The notes below the pieces were generated by a model. It did no database searches. It was not told the origin of the DNA and saw only the letters and a program-made list of their open reading frames with translations. Made by a program: the position numbers and the translations under genes. A DNA stretch of 64,000 nucleotides from Lucinisca nassula (taxonomy: Eukaryota; Mollusca; Bivalvia; Lucinida; Lucinidae), in the NCBI GenBank assembly GCA_963580285.1, contig OY757010.1:149654675-149718674 (forward strand), read 5' to 3'. Positions 32,878 through 43,560 of this stretch are shown here, one piece after another (within the stretch, counting starts at the first letter, position 1; each line of letters starts with the position of its first letter).

Positions 32878-33190
32878 TTTGTTTGTCTGTTTGATTTGAG
32901 GTTTAACGTCCCCGTCAACACTGTATAGGTCATTTTGGAGACTTTGCTTCCAATTTTGTGGGACTTTTACCTGACATAGAGATGAAATAACATCTCAAAC
33001 CCTGTCATCCAATGAAACCAATAGGGTTTATTATAAGCACGGACGGTCCGACTCGTACCGCTTTGCCTGGGCAGGCTTAGATCCTCTCAAGCAGTTTACC
33101 AGTACTCATGTGCGGGTCAGTTTCAGCTCTGCCTGGAAGCATTATGCAGCCAATATATTTCTTTAAGCCCTGATGGGTGGGGGCCGTGAA
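32878..33190 (-). mobile_element. SINE S1
   Basis: Reverse; TSD gtatctttg at 32869-32877 and 33191-33199. It inserted at the edge of the preceding MITE. Confidence 0.9.
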
Positions 33191-33278
33191 GTATCTTTGC
33201 TGGCGATGTATAGTATACCAGTGTTCCAGTTAAATATCTTGCACCCTGGCTAGATATATTATATGTATATAAAATAGC

Positions 33279-33788
33279 TAGTGTTTCCCCCAGACTTGGA
33301 AAAGGGCAGCGTGCTGGTTCAGAAAAAGGGCACTTTTAACAGGTGGAAGTGTTCTAAAAGGGCACTTTTTTACCATCATGTTTCCAGAGAGCCTAAATAA
33401 AGGCTTAACCCTTGTCTTGCTGTTCACGACAACCCCTATCTCTGCTAACAGTGTACACTGTTTGACATACAGTTTATGGATTTGTAACAATAAATTACAT
33501 CAAATAATTTGATTGGTTGATAGACAGAAATGGGTGTGGCTTAAATGAATATTCAGCAAGATAAGGGTTAACATGCTTTAATTAATAACCAATATTTTAG
33601 AGCATACTGTAATCTCCTAAGATGACCAAAAGGCTTCTTTTATATACAGGAACTTGTTTTGACACTTATTCTCCAGAAAATGCTTTCACACCAACAAAGG
33701 GCAGCAGTGTGGGTGAGAGGGGCAGCAGGGTGGGTGAGAAGGGCAGCAGGGTGCAGCACCCTGCTATAACTCATTGGGGGAAACACTA
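33279..33788. mobile_element. hAT-like MITE with TAGTGTTTCCCCCA ends, carrying A12
   Basis: Ends TAGTGTTTCCCCCAGA and TTGGGGGAAACACTA, with repeated 'gggcagcagggtgggtgaga' near the right. The A12 MITE (33405-33571) is inside. TSD unclear. Confidence 0.75.
33405..33571 (+). mobile_element. Family A MITE (A12) that lost its hairpin
   Basis: TTAA 33405-33408 and 33568-33571. The whole hairpin between 'aacagtgta' and 'cactgtttg' is deleted, leaving the arm bases joined. Confidence 0.88.
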
Positions 33789-33859
33789 ATAGCCATAAGT
33801 AACACAACCCATAATACTATTTATTGATGAGGGGAAATAGACAATTAGGTCTTATTACA

Positions 33860-34361
33860 TGTACCCTCACCATGCCGAACCTGGACATGTCCTTTTTTGA
33901 AAACAGTATAGATCCAGATCAGCTGTCTTCTAAGAAGCCAGCTGCCAGCCTCGGTAGCTCAGTCTGATGGGCATCTGATTGGTGATCAAAAGGACGCGGG
34001 TTCGATATCTGCCGGGGTCGGCAACATTCTAAAATTTGTTGAGATTGATCATGAAATCTTTTCTACGGTCCTCTCCCATCGCTGATTCAAGAAGGGCAGT
34101 TGTCAGTTTCTGGTGAAAGAATGTGCACTGTAATGGTTTAAACCGCTTATGTGTAAGGCTGCCCAAGTGTGGATAGGTAAACTAACTGGCTAAAAATGAC
34201 CTAAAATAGTGCTGACTGTGCCGTTAAACTTCAACTCCAATACAAACAAATTAAACCAAGAAACCAGCTGATCTGCACCAAAACTCTTTTTGAAATCAAA
34301 CAGCATCAGGGAGGAATGTGGCATATTAAAATTTCCACTTTCAGTATGGTAAAAGGGTTAA
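33860..34361 (+). mobile_element. Diverged family A MITE (A13) split by S2
   Basis: Left part 'atgccgaacctggacatg', hairpin left arm 'gatccagatcagctg', right end GGGTTAA (34355-34361). Confidence 0.7.
33945..34257 (+). mobile_element. SINE S2 nested in the A13 hairpin
   Basis: TSD aagaagccagctg (33932-33944) and aagaaaccagctg (34258-34270). Full S2 with tRNA-like head. Confidence 0.92.
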
Positions 34362-34605
34362 TCTAAAAATCTAGGAATTCCGCCCCATAAACCACAAGCA
34401 CAAAGTTTTATCAATTAACATGATCAAAAACTTTTTAATGAAAAGCAGGCCAAAATTTTCTAGTTCATCACAAATAATCACATTAATGTCTGTATACATC
34501 TCCATGGGTCAACAAGAGCTATGACACTCCACAGCCCCAGATAAGAGGGAGTATCCATATACATCATTTTTCTAATTTCTGTACAGAAATATATGTTGTA
34601 GGTAC
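34362..34605. other. No recognised feature
   Basis: AT-rich, nothing supported. Confidence 0.4.
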
Positions 34606-34995
34606 TAGGGCTGGCTAATCGGAGCTGAAAAGATAATCAATTATCAGTCATGTCATTGCAATCGATAATCGATTAGTAATCGCTAAGGTTTTTGTCATTA
34701 TTTTAACTCTCTGGCTTTCCGTCTGAGCATGACTCTTACCATATGTTTCACTTTACCATATGTATATTTGAACAGACAGGCTTGAGCAAACAGTGTAGAC
34801 CCAGATGAGATGCCGCATAATGCGGCGTCTCATCAGGGTCTGCACTGTTTGTCACTCATCAAGCTATTTTAGGCATAACTTTGGGTAGTAAATTGTACCT
34901 ATCGAGTAATCGATTAAAAGCAAATCAGATATGATAATCATTTTGTTGAATTTATTGATTGATTAATCGATTATACGATTAATCGTGTCAGCCTC
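34606..34995 (-). mobile_element. Family D MITE (D3)
   Basis: Reverse of D1/D2: TAGGGCTGGCTAATCGG at left, 'gattaatcgtgtcagcct' at right. The right-hand TSD is lost. Hairpin 34785-34852 in GATGAG/CTCATC form. Confidence 0.85.
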
Positions 34996-35586
34996 ACTGA
35001 GGTGCTTAGAACTGATGAGTACCCACAATGCAGTGAGGTGCTTCTAATGAGTACCCTCTGGGTATGTTTTTGTGCAGAAGTAAGAAAAATATCACTACTT
35101 TAGTGCCTTATCTGGACCGGCTGAGCCCCATGAGAAAAGGGTATCTATCTTATAGGTGTCTATGTGCAGTAAAGGATCAGGCAACTCTCCACATGAGCCC
35201 AGTCTTGTCCAAGTTGCAAAAGGCCTTACTGACTGCATACATATACAGAGCTTGACGTAACTTCATGCAAGAAGAAATGTACATGTATTTATGTCTATTT
35301 AGATGGCCACTGATGCCAATTTAATGGACATAAATCAGAGAATTGTTAAGGCCTTTTTCCATACTTTCTCAGGACATTTAATGTTTCAGTGAATGAAAAA
35401 GTGAAGGGAAATAGATCAAAGGGTTGGTCAAACTGGGGTCAGGGATATGGCTGGGTGGAAACCTGTCAGACCCCCCATCAGACCTTGGACGTTTATACTA
35501 TGAATTTGTTCAGGTATCTCAAGTATTAGTTTTATGTTGGCTGGGAGAAAATAATGAATAATAGCCTGGTTCAGAATGTGCCAGTG

Positions 35587-35674
35587 GGGCTCATTGTAAT
35601 TTTAGGCTTAAAAAAATCAAATAGTTGGGACTCATTGTAATTTTAGGCTTAAAAAATCAAATAGTTCAAAAGGC
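35587..35674 (+). repeat. Tandem duplication, 2 x 43 bp
   Basis: 'ctcattgtaattttaggctt' plus 'aaaaatcaaatagtt' occurs twice in a row. Confidence 0.85.
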
Positions 35675-35822
35675 AAATATTTACACACACTTTCTTCATG
35701 TGACAATTGCGAGGTAGTGACCGAAGTACCGTAAAAAATCCCAAAAATTCTGACGCCTGGACGACTTGGTGTAATTCTCCTAAAATTTTAACAAATTGGT
35801 TTCATGATCCAGCAAGGAGTCC

Positions 35823-35905
35823 AAATGGCAAACAGTCCAGACCCTGATCAGAGTGCTCCTTTTGGAGCAGTCTGATCTGGGTTTGCACCGTTTCCTCAGG
35901 CCTAT
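35823..35905. repeat. Stand-alone shared hairpin core
   Basis: 'tggcaaacagtccagacc' to 'tgggtttgcaccgtttcc', with the CCTGAT/CCAGAT asymmetry. Left flank (35745-35822) resembles 7690-7780, so it may be the centre of another element family. Confidence 0.75.
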
Positions 35906-35968
35906 CTGTCCTAATACTTAGGATCATTAGGGTACTAGCCACTTTTTCAGTGGGTCTCTGTCTCAATA

Positions 35969-36158
35969 TTAACCCTTGTCCTTATTTTCCAAACAATGAA
36001 GATCCAGATCAGATGGCTTCTGACGAAGCCATCTGATCAGGATCTACATTGTTTGCAATTCAGATTGTGAATTTGTTGCAATAATTTGCATCAAGTTATC
36101 TGGTTGATAATCGGTAGTTGGTGTGGCAGATTAAAAAACCCAGCAGGACAAGGGTTAA
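35969..36158 (+). mobile_element. Family A MITE (A14)
   Basis: TTAA 35969-35972 and 36155-36158. Confidence 0.88.
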
Positions 36159-36234
36159 AAGGAAGTCAAAAAGTTACATGTATATTAACTCTCTCTTGTA
36201 GAATGGCAGAAAATAATTGGCAGGTACTTTGTAG

Positions 36235-36375
36235 TGAATGAAATCTTCCACCTAATATTATAGCACAAGTCCTTTTTAAAAATTTAGGGGTGTCAGGTTG
36301 TTATCTTCAACCACTATTCGGCTGAACACGACAACCCCTACTTTTGGAAACTCAGATGGCTTCCGAAACAGGATC
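36235..36375. mobile_element. Fragments of B and A
   Basis: 'gaaatcttccacctaat'..'ggggtgtcaggttgttat' is family B. It is followed at about 36306 by a decayed A left half ('gctgaacacgacaacccc'). Confidence 0.6.
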
Positions 36376-36487
36376 AGCGCAATTGAAGGTGCCTATGTAA
36401 TAAAATTGGAAAACCAGTATTGTCTACATATAGCATGTGTCTCTGCGTCATGAATTTCGGACAAACGTTATATAAACTTAGTTGATT

Positions 36488-37056
36488 TGTTTTGTTCGAA
36501 TTGGAGTTTAACGGCCCCGCCAACACTATTTTAGGTCATTTTTGAGCCGGTCAGTTTACCTATCCACACTATTCCTGGGCAGGCTTATACGTAAGTGGTT
36601 ACTCCGTACAGTGCACAATCATTCATTACGCAAACACGCCTACACAAATACATTGCCACCTTTATCGCCGAAAAATGAAAATTTTATGATGAAAAATTGT
36701 GATATTTTTCTTATTTCTGCTCAAATTATAGAATGTGGGCACTCGTTAGAACCGCCTCATCGAGCGATGAGGCGGTTCTTACCAGTACCCACAATCTATA
36801 TTTTAGAGCAGAAATAAGAAAAATTAGGTATACCCCTGGAAACCCCAGTTTTACTATATAAAAGTGGGGTTCAAGGGGTCAAAATTATATAGGCGTGTTT
36901 TCGTGATGCTTTTGCCAGAAACTGACAACAGCCCTTCTTGAATCAGCTGAATGGAGAGAATGACCGTAGAAAAGATTTCATGATCAATCGCCACGTAAGA
37001 ATGTTGCTACCCCGGCAGGTATAGAACCCGCGTCCTCCTGATCCACCGAGGCCGGC
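36488..37056 (-). mobile_element. SINE S2 split by family E
   Basis: Reverse S2: tail near 36490, head at 37000-37056. E5 interrupts the phrase 'gtgcac..attctttcgccag'. Confidence 0.88.
36636..36909 (+). mobile_element. Family E palindromic MITE (E5), intact
   Basis: Ends 'ttacgcaaacacgcctac' and 'taggcgtgttttcgtgatgc'. Long inverted repeat around 'agaaccgcctcatcgagc'; flanking arms 'tttttcttatttctgctc' and its complement. Confidence 0.88.
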
Positions 37057-37299
37057 AAACTTAGTTGAAAGCATTTTCTACATCACTTACAGTACAGGCT
37101 GATTTGGATCTCCAGCCGTTGCAAAGGTTTTCAGACTTGCATATATTCTGCCGGAATTATTGATAATAAACATTGCTTTGTCAGGATTTTGTGCTATACA
37201 CACTGTAGACCGGCACAAGATTGTTTGTCTGAAATTAATGAAGCCCCTGAGTGCTAAAAACAGCCCAGCTATAAATAGCTCAAACCTGCCAGAAAATCG

Positions 37300-37384
37300 A
37301 TCCCTATTATGTCACATGATTTGACTGGCTGATATAAAGAAATGGGTGTGTCTATATTAATTTATTCAGCAGGACAAGGGTTAA
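37300..37384 (+). mobile_element. Family A right-end fragment
   Basis: 'gaaatgggtgtgtctat'..'ttcagcaggacaagggtta'. Confidence 0.7.
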
Positions 37385-37727
37385 AATCAATTGAACATTT
37401 AGCAAACAGTGTTGGCCCCGATGAGATGCTGTGATCTGTGGCATCTGACCAGGGCCTGCACAGTGTTTAACCCTTGTTCTGCTGAGCCCGGATATGCCTT
37501 TTCTTTGAAACAATGTAGATCCAGATCAGATGGCTTCTGAAGAAGCCATCTGATCAGGATCTACATTGTTTGTCATTCAGATTGTGAATTTGTTGTAATA
37601 ATTTGCTACAGGTAATCTGATTGGTTGATAATCGGTAGTGGGTGTGGCATATATGAATATTCAGCAGGACAAGGGTTAACTTTGCCAGTATCCCATTTTT
37701 GGGTTTTCCAGAACAAAGTGGGTTAAC
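37385..37727 (+). mobile_element. Family B fragment carrying A15, then a second B left end
   Basis: B sequence 'gcaaacagtgttggcccc' to 'gggcctgcacagtg' resumes after A15 with 'tttgccagtatccc' and 'aaagtgggttaa'. A new truncated B begins at 37723. Confidence 0.75.
37467..37679 (+). mobile_element. Family A MITE (A15), intact
   Basis: TTAA 37467-37470 and 37676-37679, 213 bp. Confidence 0.9.
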
Positions 37728-37910
37728 CCATTTTGTACCGTAAACCCCAAAATGGGTACCCTGGCAAACAATGCAGGTCAAGATCAGCCACCTTCTTCTA
37801 AACATAACACAATGAATAGGATGAATAAATAATCAAATAAATAAATCAGTAAAAATTTTGGATACGGTACATGAACATAAAGACACAGTCACCATGGTCA
37901 CTGGACAATC

Positions 37911-38130
37911 TAGAAGCCTCTGTGGTGTAGTGGTTTATATATGCTACTCGCCTCGTAAACCAGGGGCTGTGGGTTGGAACCTTCAGACTTTAGGATGAGT
38001 CTTTAAACCCAGGTCCCATCTCTGAATGACCTTAGCTGGTGAAGGATTGTCTTCCTGAAGGATGTGTCACCAGTAAACAATTCTGATTCAATTCTGAGCT
38101 GTTGGTGGGATGTAAAACTCAGAACACACA
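37911..38130 (+). mobile_element. SINE S3 with an internal insertion
   Basis: Forward S3, interrupted between 'gaccttagctg' (38030-38040) and 'gctgttggtgggatg' (38098) by about 57 bp of 'aaggattgtcttcctgaagg'-type sequence. Confidence 0.8.
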
Positions 38131-38178
38131 CAAAGTACAAATCAAGGATATTGAATTTTAATGCAGTCAAATGAACCT

Positions 38179-38391
38179 TTAACCCATTTAGTACCAGAAA
38201 CCCCAAAATTGGTAGTTGACAAACAGTGCAGCCCCAGATCAGACGCCGCAGAACGCGGCGTCTGATCAGGGCCTACACTATTAGCGAAAAGTTCAGCCAT
38301 TTCCCAAATAAATTTTGAAGAAAACACAACCTGACACCCCTCTCCTGCCATATATAAGGAGGAAGATTCCATTTGGTACAAAAAGGGTTAA
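38179..38391 (+). mobile_element. Family B MITE (B8), intact
   Basis: TTAA 38179-38182 and 38388-38391. Hairpin 38219-38284 with a perfect GCCGCAGAACGCGGC centre. Confidence 0.9.
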
Positions 38392-38547
38392 AATATGGGC
38401 CAAGACTAAAAGACAGCTAGCTTAGCTAATCTTATTCAACCACATCTATTTCTTTATCTGGGCTGTTGTAGAAGCCATGTCACATGTCCAAATTTTACAA
38501 CTTTTAGATAAATTATTCTGAAACTGGAATAGCCAAAGTTTGGGCTA

Positions 38548-39128
38548 TATCCATATAGACACATCCAAACCCTACGTCATCACTCAATAATACTATTTGC
38601 CGGGACTTACCGGTGGTGGGCAAAAAACGTCTTTGGCCGTTTGTCGCTATTGTAAATACGATGTTATTTTCTGTAAACTCTTATTTTGTTTGGAATCGAA
38701 ACGACAAAATTGACCCTTAAACTTTTAAAATAGACATGTCTTGGCTAGTAATTGTTGGTTTCTAGAATATTTGAGGCTGTTTTGATGATAATTACCCGAT
38801 AAACTTAGGCAGGTAACGAGGCTGGATGTTCTTAATTATTTGTAATAAAAATGCGCAAAACGAATGATTAAAAATGCGGAAGATGCAGGAATGAAGTCTA
38901 GAATATATTTATCTACTCATTTAAAGTGTAATTTGATCGATTTTCTGTAACAGTCAACTAAAATATTCCCGTAATATTAAACATATTTACAATGTGTTTA
39001 TATGGAACCAACGGCTTTTTGCCAACCACGAAAGATCGCTATCCAAAGGAAAAGTAGTTTTGCGCATGCGCAGTGACAAGTAAACAAGGTCACGTGTCAA
39101 AACATTGGATCCGTCTATACCAATATAA
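38548..39128. mobile_element. TIR element of unknown family, about 580 bp
   Basis: The left 38548-38650 and right 39005-39128 ends align as inverted repeats ('atatagacacatccaa' / 'ttggatccgtctatacc'; 'gtgggcaaaaaacg' / 'ttttgccaacc'). The interior has no open frame. It holds TGCGCATGCGCA and CACGTG motifs near 39062-39094. Confidence 0.65.
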
Positions 39129-39372
39129 TTAATGGAAGCGCAATGGTTAACGCGTTGGACTTATGATCGAGAGGTGCATTTGAATCCGGCACCTGGTATG
39201 GAGGTGTGTCCTTGGGCAAAACACATAATGACACTGCCTCGCTCCACCCAGGTGTAAATGGCTAGCAGTGGTGTAATGGTCACTGCCTCTCTTTCGTGCG
39301 CGTGAAAACATCTGGAATGAGTGTTTGAGAGTGATTAAATACATGTAAGCTTGCAGCTTCCATCGCAATCGA
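39129..39372 (+). mobile_element. SINE S6, tRNA-like head
   Basis: Head 'gaagcgcaatggttaacgcg' with 'tttgaatccggcac' (degenerate box B), body 'cctcgctccacccaggtg'. A SINE, because the acceptor stem does not close. Confidence 0.65.
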
Positions 39373-39418
39373 ACTAAAATAAATTAGTATAAACTAACTA
39401 ATTAATGGAATATTATAT

Positions 39419-39637
39419 GACCCATTTTGTACTGGAAACCCCAAAAGGGACACCTTAACAAACAGTGCAGGCCCAGAATGCAGCGTCTCACCAGGTTCTA
39501 CACTATTTGCAGGCAGTTCAGCCATTTTCCAAATCAATTTTGAAGATACCACAACCTGTCACCCCTAAATTTAGAAATGGACTCTGGCTATATACATGTA
39601 TGAGGAGGAAGATTCAATTTTGTACAAAAAGGGTTAA
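39419..39637 (+). mobile_element. Family B MITE (B9), hairpin partly deleted
   Basis: Left TTAA mutated, right TTAA about 39634-39637. Only 'gcccagaatgcagcgtctc' remains of the hairpin centre. Confidence 0.82.
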
Positions 39638-39708
39638 TGGTATCTCATAATCTGATCTTTGTTTAATTTAATAGGATGCAGATATGATCATTGCTCACTG
39701 GTGCACAC

Positions 39709-39843
39709 TTAACCCATTTAGTACCAGAAACCCCAAAACGAGTACCCTGGCAAACAGTGCAGGCCCAGATCAGACGCCGCAAAATGCGGCATCTGATCAG
39801 GGCTTCCACTGTTTGCTAAAAGTTCAGTCATTTTCCAAACTAG
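39709..39843 (+). mobile_element. Family B MITE (B10), left part
   Basis: TTAA 39709-39712 and hairpin 39750-39816. Cut at 39843 by the next element. Confidence 0.85.
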
Positions 39844-39847
39844 AGAA

Positions 39848-40440
39848 AGTGACCAGTGGGTCACATATACCCCCGGCCAGGGTCATACTCTGATATAGCT
39901 TTCAAATTTGTATGTGATATGAACGAAGATGTCAAGAAGCTATAAGAATCTATAAATGTGCTTGTAAAAAGCTAAACATAGAATTTCTAAATGGACCAAG
40001 GGAGTGAGGGCATCAAAGTTACTGAAGGAGTGGGGGTATCAATGTTACTGAAGCAGCAGGGTGGGTTATGCATCAATGAAATCTTTGGACTGGTATGCAA
40101 CATCGATGCAAGTATCAATTGAATTTGTCTTAGAGTTTAGAACATACGGGCATCTATAAACTTTTACGCAAAACTTTAACCAAATGTTATATTTCTAAGT
40201 CTATGACCTTGACATCAAGGTCACTGTGGGGGGTGGGACATGCATCAATGAAATCTTTAGACCAGTATGTAACTTCAGTGTAAGTATCAATTAAATCTAT
40301 CAAACGGTTCAGCAGATACAATCTCCTAGAAACTTTGACGCAAAACTTTAACCAAAATGTTAAACGGACAGACGGACGGATGAACGGCAGGACGAAAACT
40401 ATATACTCCCATAGCATACTTCGTATGCCGGGGGTATAAT
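39848..40440 (+). mobile_element. Helitron-like non-autonomous element
   Basis: Left edge 'catatacccccggcc', right edge hairpin CATACTTCGTATG then CCGGGGGTATAA. Inside, two repeated segments ('acgcaaaactttaacc' at 40168 and 40339). Class inferred from the subterminal hairpin only. Confidence 0.55.
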
Positions 40441-40676
40441 AAATTTTGATTAAAGCTTATGTCCTGGAAATAATGTATACCCCTGTACGAGGGTTGAAAA
40501 ATAAGGCACTTTCAGCATGGACAAACCATTGGATCTTGGTCAGGCTCAAAACTTTTCAGCCTACCCTCGTAAGTGTAAACCCCATCTTCATATAAAGTGG
40601 GGTGCAGAGGGGTCCAGTCACTGGACATGTTCATTTCACGGACTTGTTAATGTGATGGAAATCAATGCAATTATGA

Positions 40677-40892
40677 CATCACGAATACACGCCTATATAA
40701 TTTTTACCCCGTTGAATCCCACTTTTATACAGTAAAACTCGGGTTTACAGGAGTAAACCTTATTTTTCTTATTTATGCTCTAAAATGTAGATTGTGGGTA
40801 CTCGTTAGAACTGCCTCGATGAGGCAGGTCTAACGAGCACCCACAATCTATATTTTGAGCAGAAATAAGAAAAATATCACAATTTTTATACC
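40677..40892 (-). mobile_element. Family E MITE (E6), right-truncated
   Basis: End 'catcacgaatacacgcctat', central palindrome 'actcgttagaactgcctcg' and complement, then replaced at about 40893 by 'atacccgctttttcgaag'. Confidence 0.8.
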
Positions 40893-40985
40893 CGCTTTTT
40901 CGAAGAAAAATCGGGTATATTGTTTTCGTACCACAGTTGAAAACCCTGCCATGCAATGTCATGCTCGACTGTAACTGAGGTAATG
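40893..40985 (+). mobile_element. Terminus of another repeat element
   Basis: Hairpin 'cccgctttttcgaagaaaaa' + 'tcgggtatattg'. Such starts are common on bivalve interspersed repeats. The body is cut short. Confidence 0.5.
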
Positions 40986-41029
40986 ACCAAATTTGATAGT
41001 CCTACCTATCTTAATTTAAATTGCAATCG

Positions 41030-41310
41030 GTCACATTTGACCATTACTCCCAGGTGAAAGCCTACACAGTAATCTATCTAGCAGCGGCGATAAATTTCTG
41101 TGTTCGAACACGCTCCATTGGCATCCACATCCCCTCGTGAGGATTACACGCAGGATAATTACGGGAGGGGTTTTTAACCTGCACTTGGGATGACATTCCC
41201 TGCACAGGGGGCCTCCAGTTAACGTCCCATTCCGAATGACGGTGCACTTTTTTGACATTCATCCCTGCAAATGTACCTTGGGGGAGTGTGTTCAGACACA
41301 GAAATAACAA
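41030..41310 (-). mobile_element. SINE S7, rearranged
   Basis: Holds S7 phrases 'acacgctccattggcatc', 'ctgcacagggggcctcc' and 'aatgacggtgcacttt', but in shuffled order and without a head. Confidence 0.65.
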
Positions 41311-41439
41311 CCACCCGCCAGGGATCTTGATAGCTCATAAGTATAGCAGCATGAGTTTTTCACTTTGAGAAATGCACAAGAGTTTTACTTAAGTACCTAG
41401 TATTTATAAGCAGCGTTAAAATGCTTTCTATATAAACAA

Positions 41440-41570
41440 CAACAGCATCAGAGGTTAGTGCACTTGCCTCTGATGCTAGAGGCTCCCAGTTCGATCCCTG
41501 GCAGCGTGATAAAATTTCGGTTTCTGAACACGCTCCATTGGCATCATTTGCAGGAATGAATGTCATTAAG
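41440..41570 (+). mobile_element. SINE S7, head part
   Basis: Head 'gttagtgcacttgcctctg' with box B 'cagttcgatccctgg', then 'gaacacgctccattggc'. Confidence 0.7.
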
Positions 41571-41589
41571 TGTGTAACAGGTGAAAAAA

Positions 41590-41950
41590 AAAATTACCTT
41601 TACCCGGCCGGGGATCGAACCTGGACCGCCTGAGTAACAGGCCAACACTCTACGGCGTTGCTATAAAAGCCGGCTTGTACCTCAAGGCAGTACAAGTGTA
41701 TTTTATACCTATCACTACTACATATTCCCCCTCCTATTTAAGATTCGTCCACGAATCTCTCAAACTTTCCAACGAAACTCGCCGGTACACGGATGTGGTC
41801 CGAGTCTCTGTGGGTCATTTACGTTGGATGCCAAATGTACATAACAGGTGAAAAAAAAATGCTAATCACCTTTACTTGGCCGGGGATCGAACCCAGTCTG
41901 CCGGAGTGACAAGCCAACACTCTACCACGTCGCTATAAAAGCTATATTTT
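41590..41950 (-). mobile_element. Two SINE S8 heads, tRNA-like
   Basis: Reverse heads at 41600-41680 and 41865-41945, both 'ggccggggatcgaacc' to 'gttgctataaaagc' type. Confidence 0.65.
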
Positions 41951-42189
41951 ATACATATCACCACTACAAGTGCACTATCCTTCGGATCGGTACATTAACT
42001 GGAGGCCCCCTGTGCAGGGAGACCATACCGTAATTACATGATTACTGTGTAGGCTTTCATCCTGCAAACCTGGAGTGTATATAATGTACACCGTCTGTGT
42101 CCACTTCTGGGCAAAATGGAAGAAAGAAAGGATCAAAATGGGGGCCGGCAAATGCACTAACCACTGAGCAATAGCGAATTGCGCCTATA

Positions 42190-43220
42190 GCCAAACAAAT
42201 GAAAAATGGGTGCATGCTTATGTAGATCTTGTTGGCCCTAAAAAATACACACTCTGGCTACTCATTTCAAATGTCATTTGGAATGTTTAGGCTCATGTAT
42301 ATTTTTTTTTTTTGGGGGGGGGGTCACAAGAAAAAGCTTGAGGCCTGGCCAAAATCGACAATTTTGATCGGTCTGCACACCGTTGCAACGCTTCGGTTGT
42401 ATTATTTTTATACTCAAATGATCTTTGTATATAGGAGATTTTACTGACACTGCCACACAGCACGCATTCTGGTAATACACCCCGTGAAACAAACAGCCAT
42501 AAAGCAAGATTTCTTGTGCACGGGTAGACACTACGAATTCATAAGCCCAAAATGGATTTTTGAGCGATTTGATGACCAACTGTAAGGTGAAAAAGGAAAG
42601 ATAAATATGTATTTATTCTTGGGAGACAAGAGCAAAAATGTCACAAACCTTTCTTTGTTAGCAAAATCCGTTGAGAAATATGTATTGTTTTTTCTGTGTA
42701 TTTTTTTCTCTTGAAATGGCCGCGTCAATTGCATTATCTGCTCAACGACAATTTGATTGGCTATGGGATCTGTTAGCGGTTAATTGATTGGTAAACACTC
42801 TACACATTCATTACACACTGACGGCGAGATGAAAGAAACACAACACATGTGCAAGGTGTCAACAGAGTTTCGACCTACTTTAGTGTCATCCTAGCTGTTT
42901 TTTCACACCTTTTGCAAGCCGATTTACAGGTGAATAATCCCTTTAACAGAAGATAATAATTTTATATATGTAGCTTTATGAACGAAGTGATTGGGAGAGA
43001 AGAAATTTATTTTGTTTCGCTTCTGAATTATAAAATTGTGTTACCGACCCGAACCTTTATTCGGCAGGCAGATATCTTTGTTGTGAATCCTCAAATGTCT
43101 TGATTGTTCAGTTGTCAAGTCTTCTATAGTAACATGAAAGTTTGATCTGCTTTCTTTTTACAAATTTTTATATGCAAGGAATATAGATCTATACAGTCGT
43201 GTAGGCTAATTCTTTTCTTT
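42190..43220. other. Repeat-poor stretch; possible upstream exon/promoter of APC4
   Basis: The longest stretch without known repeats. Two ATTGG boxes at about 42758 and 42788, and a donor-like 'tttacag|gtgaat' at about 42927. This is speculative; no coding sequence seen. A G-run is at 42315-42323. Confidence 0.25.
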
Positions 43221-43224
43221 CTTT

Positions 43225-43535
43225 CTACTGATACTGCATACTGCCCATTACCTCAGGTGTACATTACATACACTCCAGGTTTGCAGGATGAAAGCCTACA
43301 AAGTAATCGTGTAATTACGGTATGGATCTTTAACCGGCACAGGGGATGGTTCTCCCTGCACAGGGGGCCTTCAGTTAATGTCCCGTTCCGATGACATTCA
43401 TCCCTGCAAATCATGCCAATGGAGCGTGTTCGGACACAGAAATTTTATCGCCGCTGCTGGGAATTGAATCCAGGACCTCTAGCATCAGAGGCAAGTGGAC
43501 TAACCATTGAGCTATCACACGCAATTCTGCCCAGA
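43225..43535 (-). mobile_element. SINE S7, full length
   Basis: Reverse: 'tacatacactccaggtttgc' to tRNA-like head 'agcatcagaggcaagtgg' / 'ccattgagctatcacacgc'. Confidence 0.78.
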
Positions 43536-43560
43536 TTATTTCAAAATTAAATGAATCAGC

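Noticed and set aside
39061..39095. CpG-type gene promoter (NRF1 site, E-box)
   Set aside because: It lies inside an element with inverted terminal repeats, and no adjacent exon was found. Kept only as a low-ranked observation about that element.
42274..42579. 101-codon open frame on the minus strand in the repeat-poor stretch
   Set aside because: Contains a lysine/proline run from the G/T homopolymers and no recognisable domain. No splice support.
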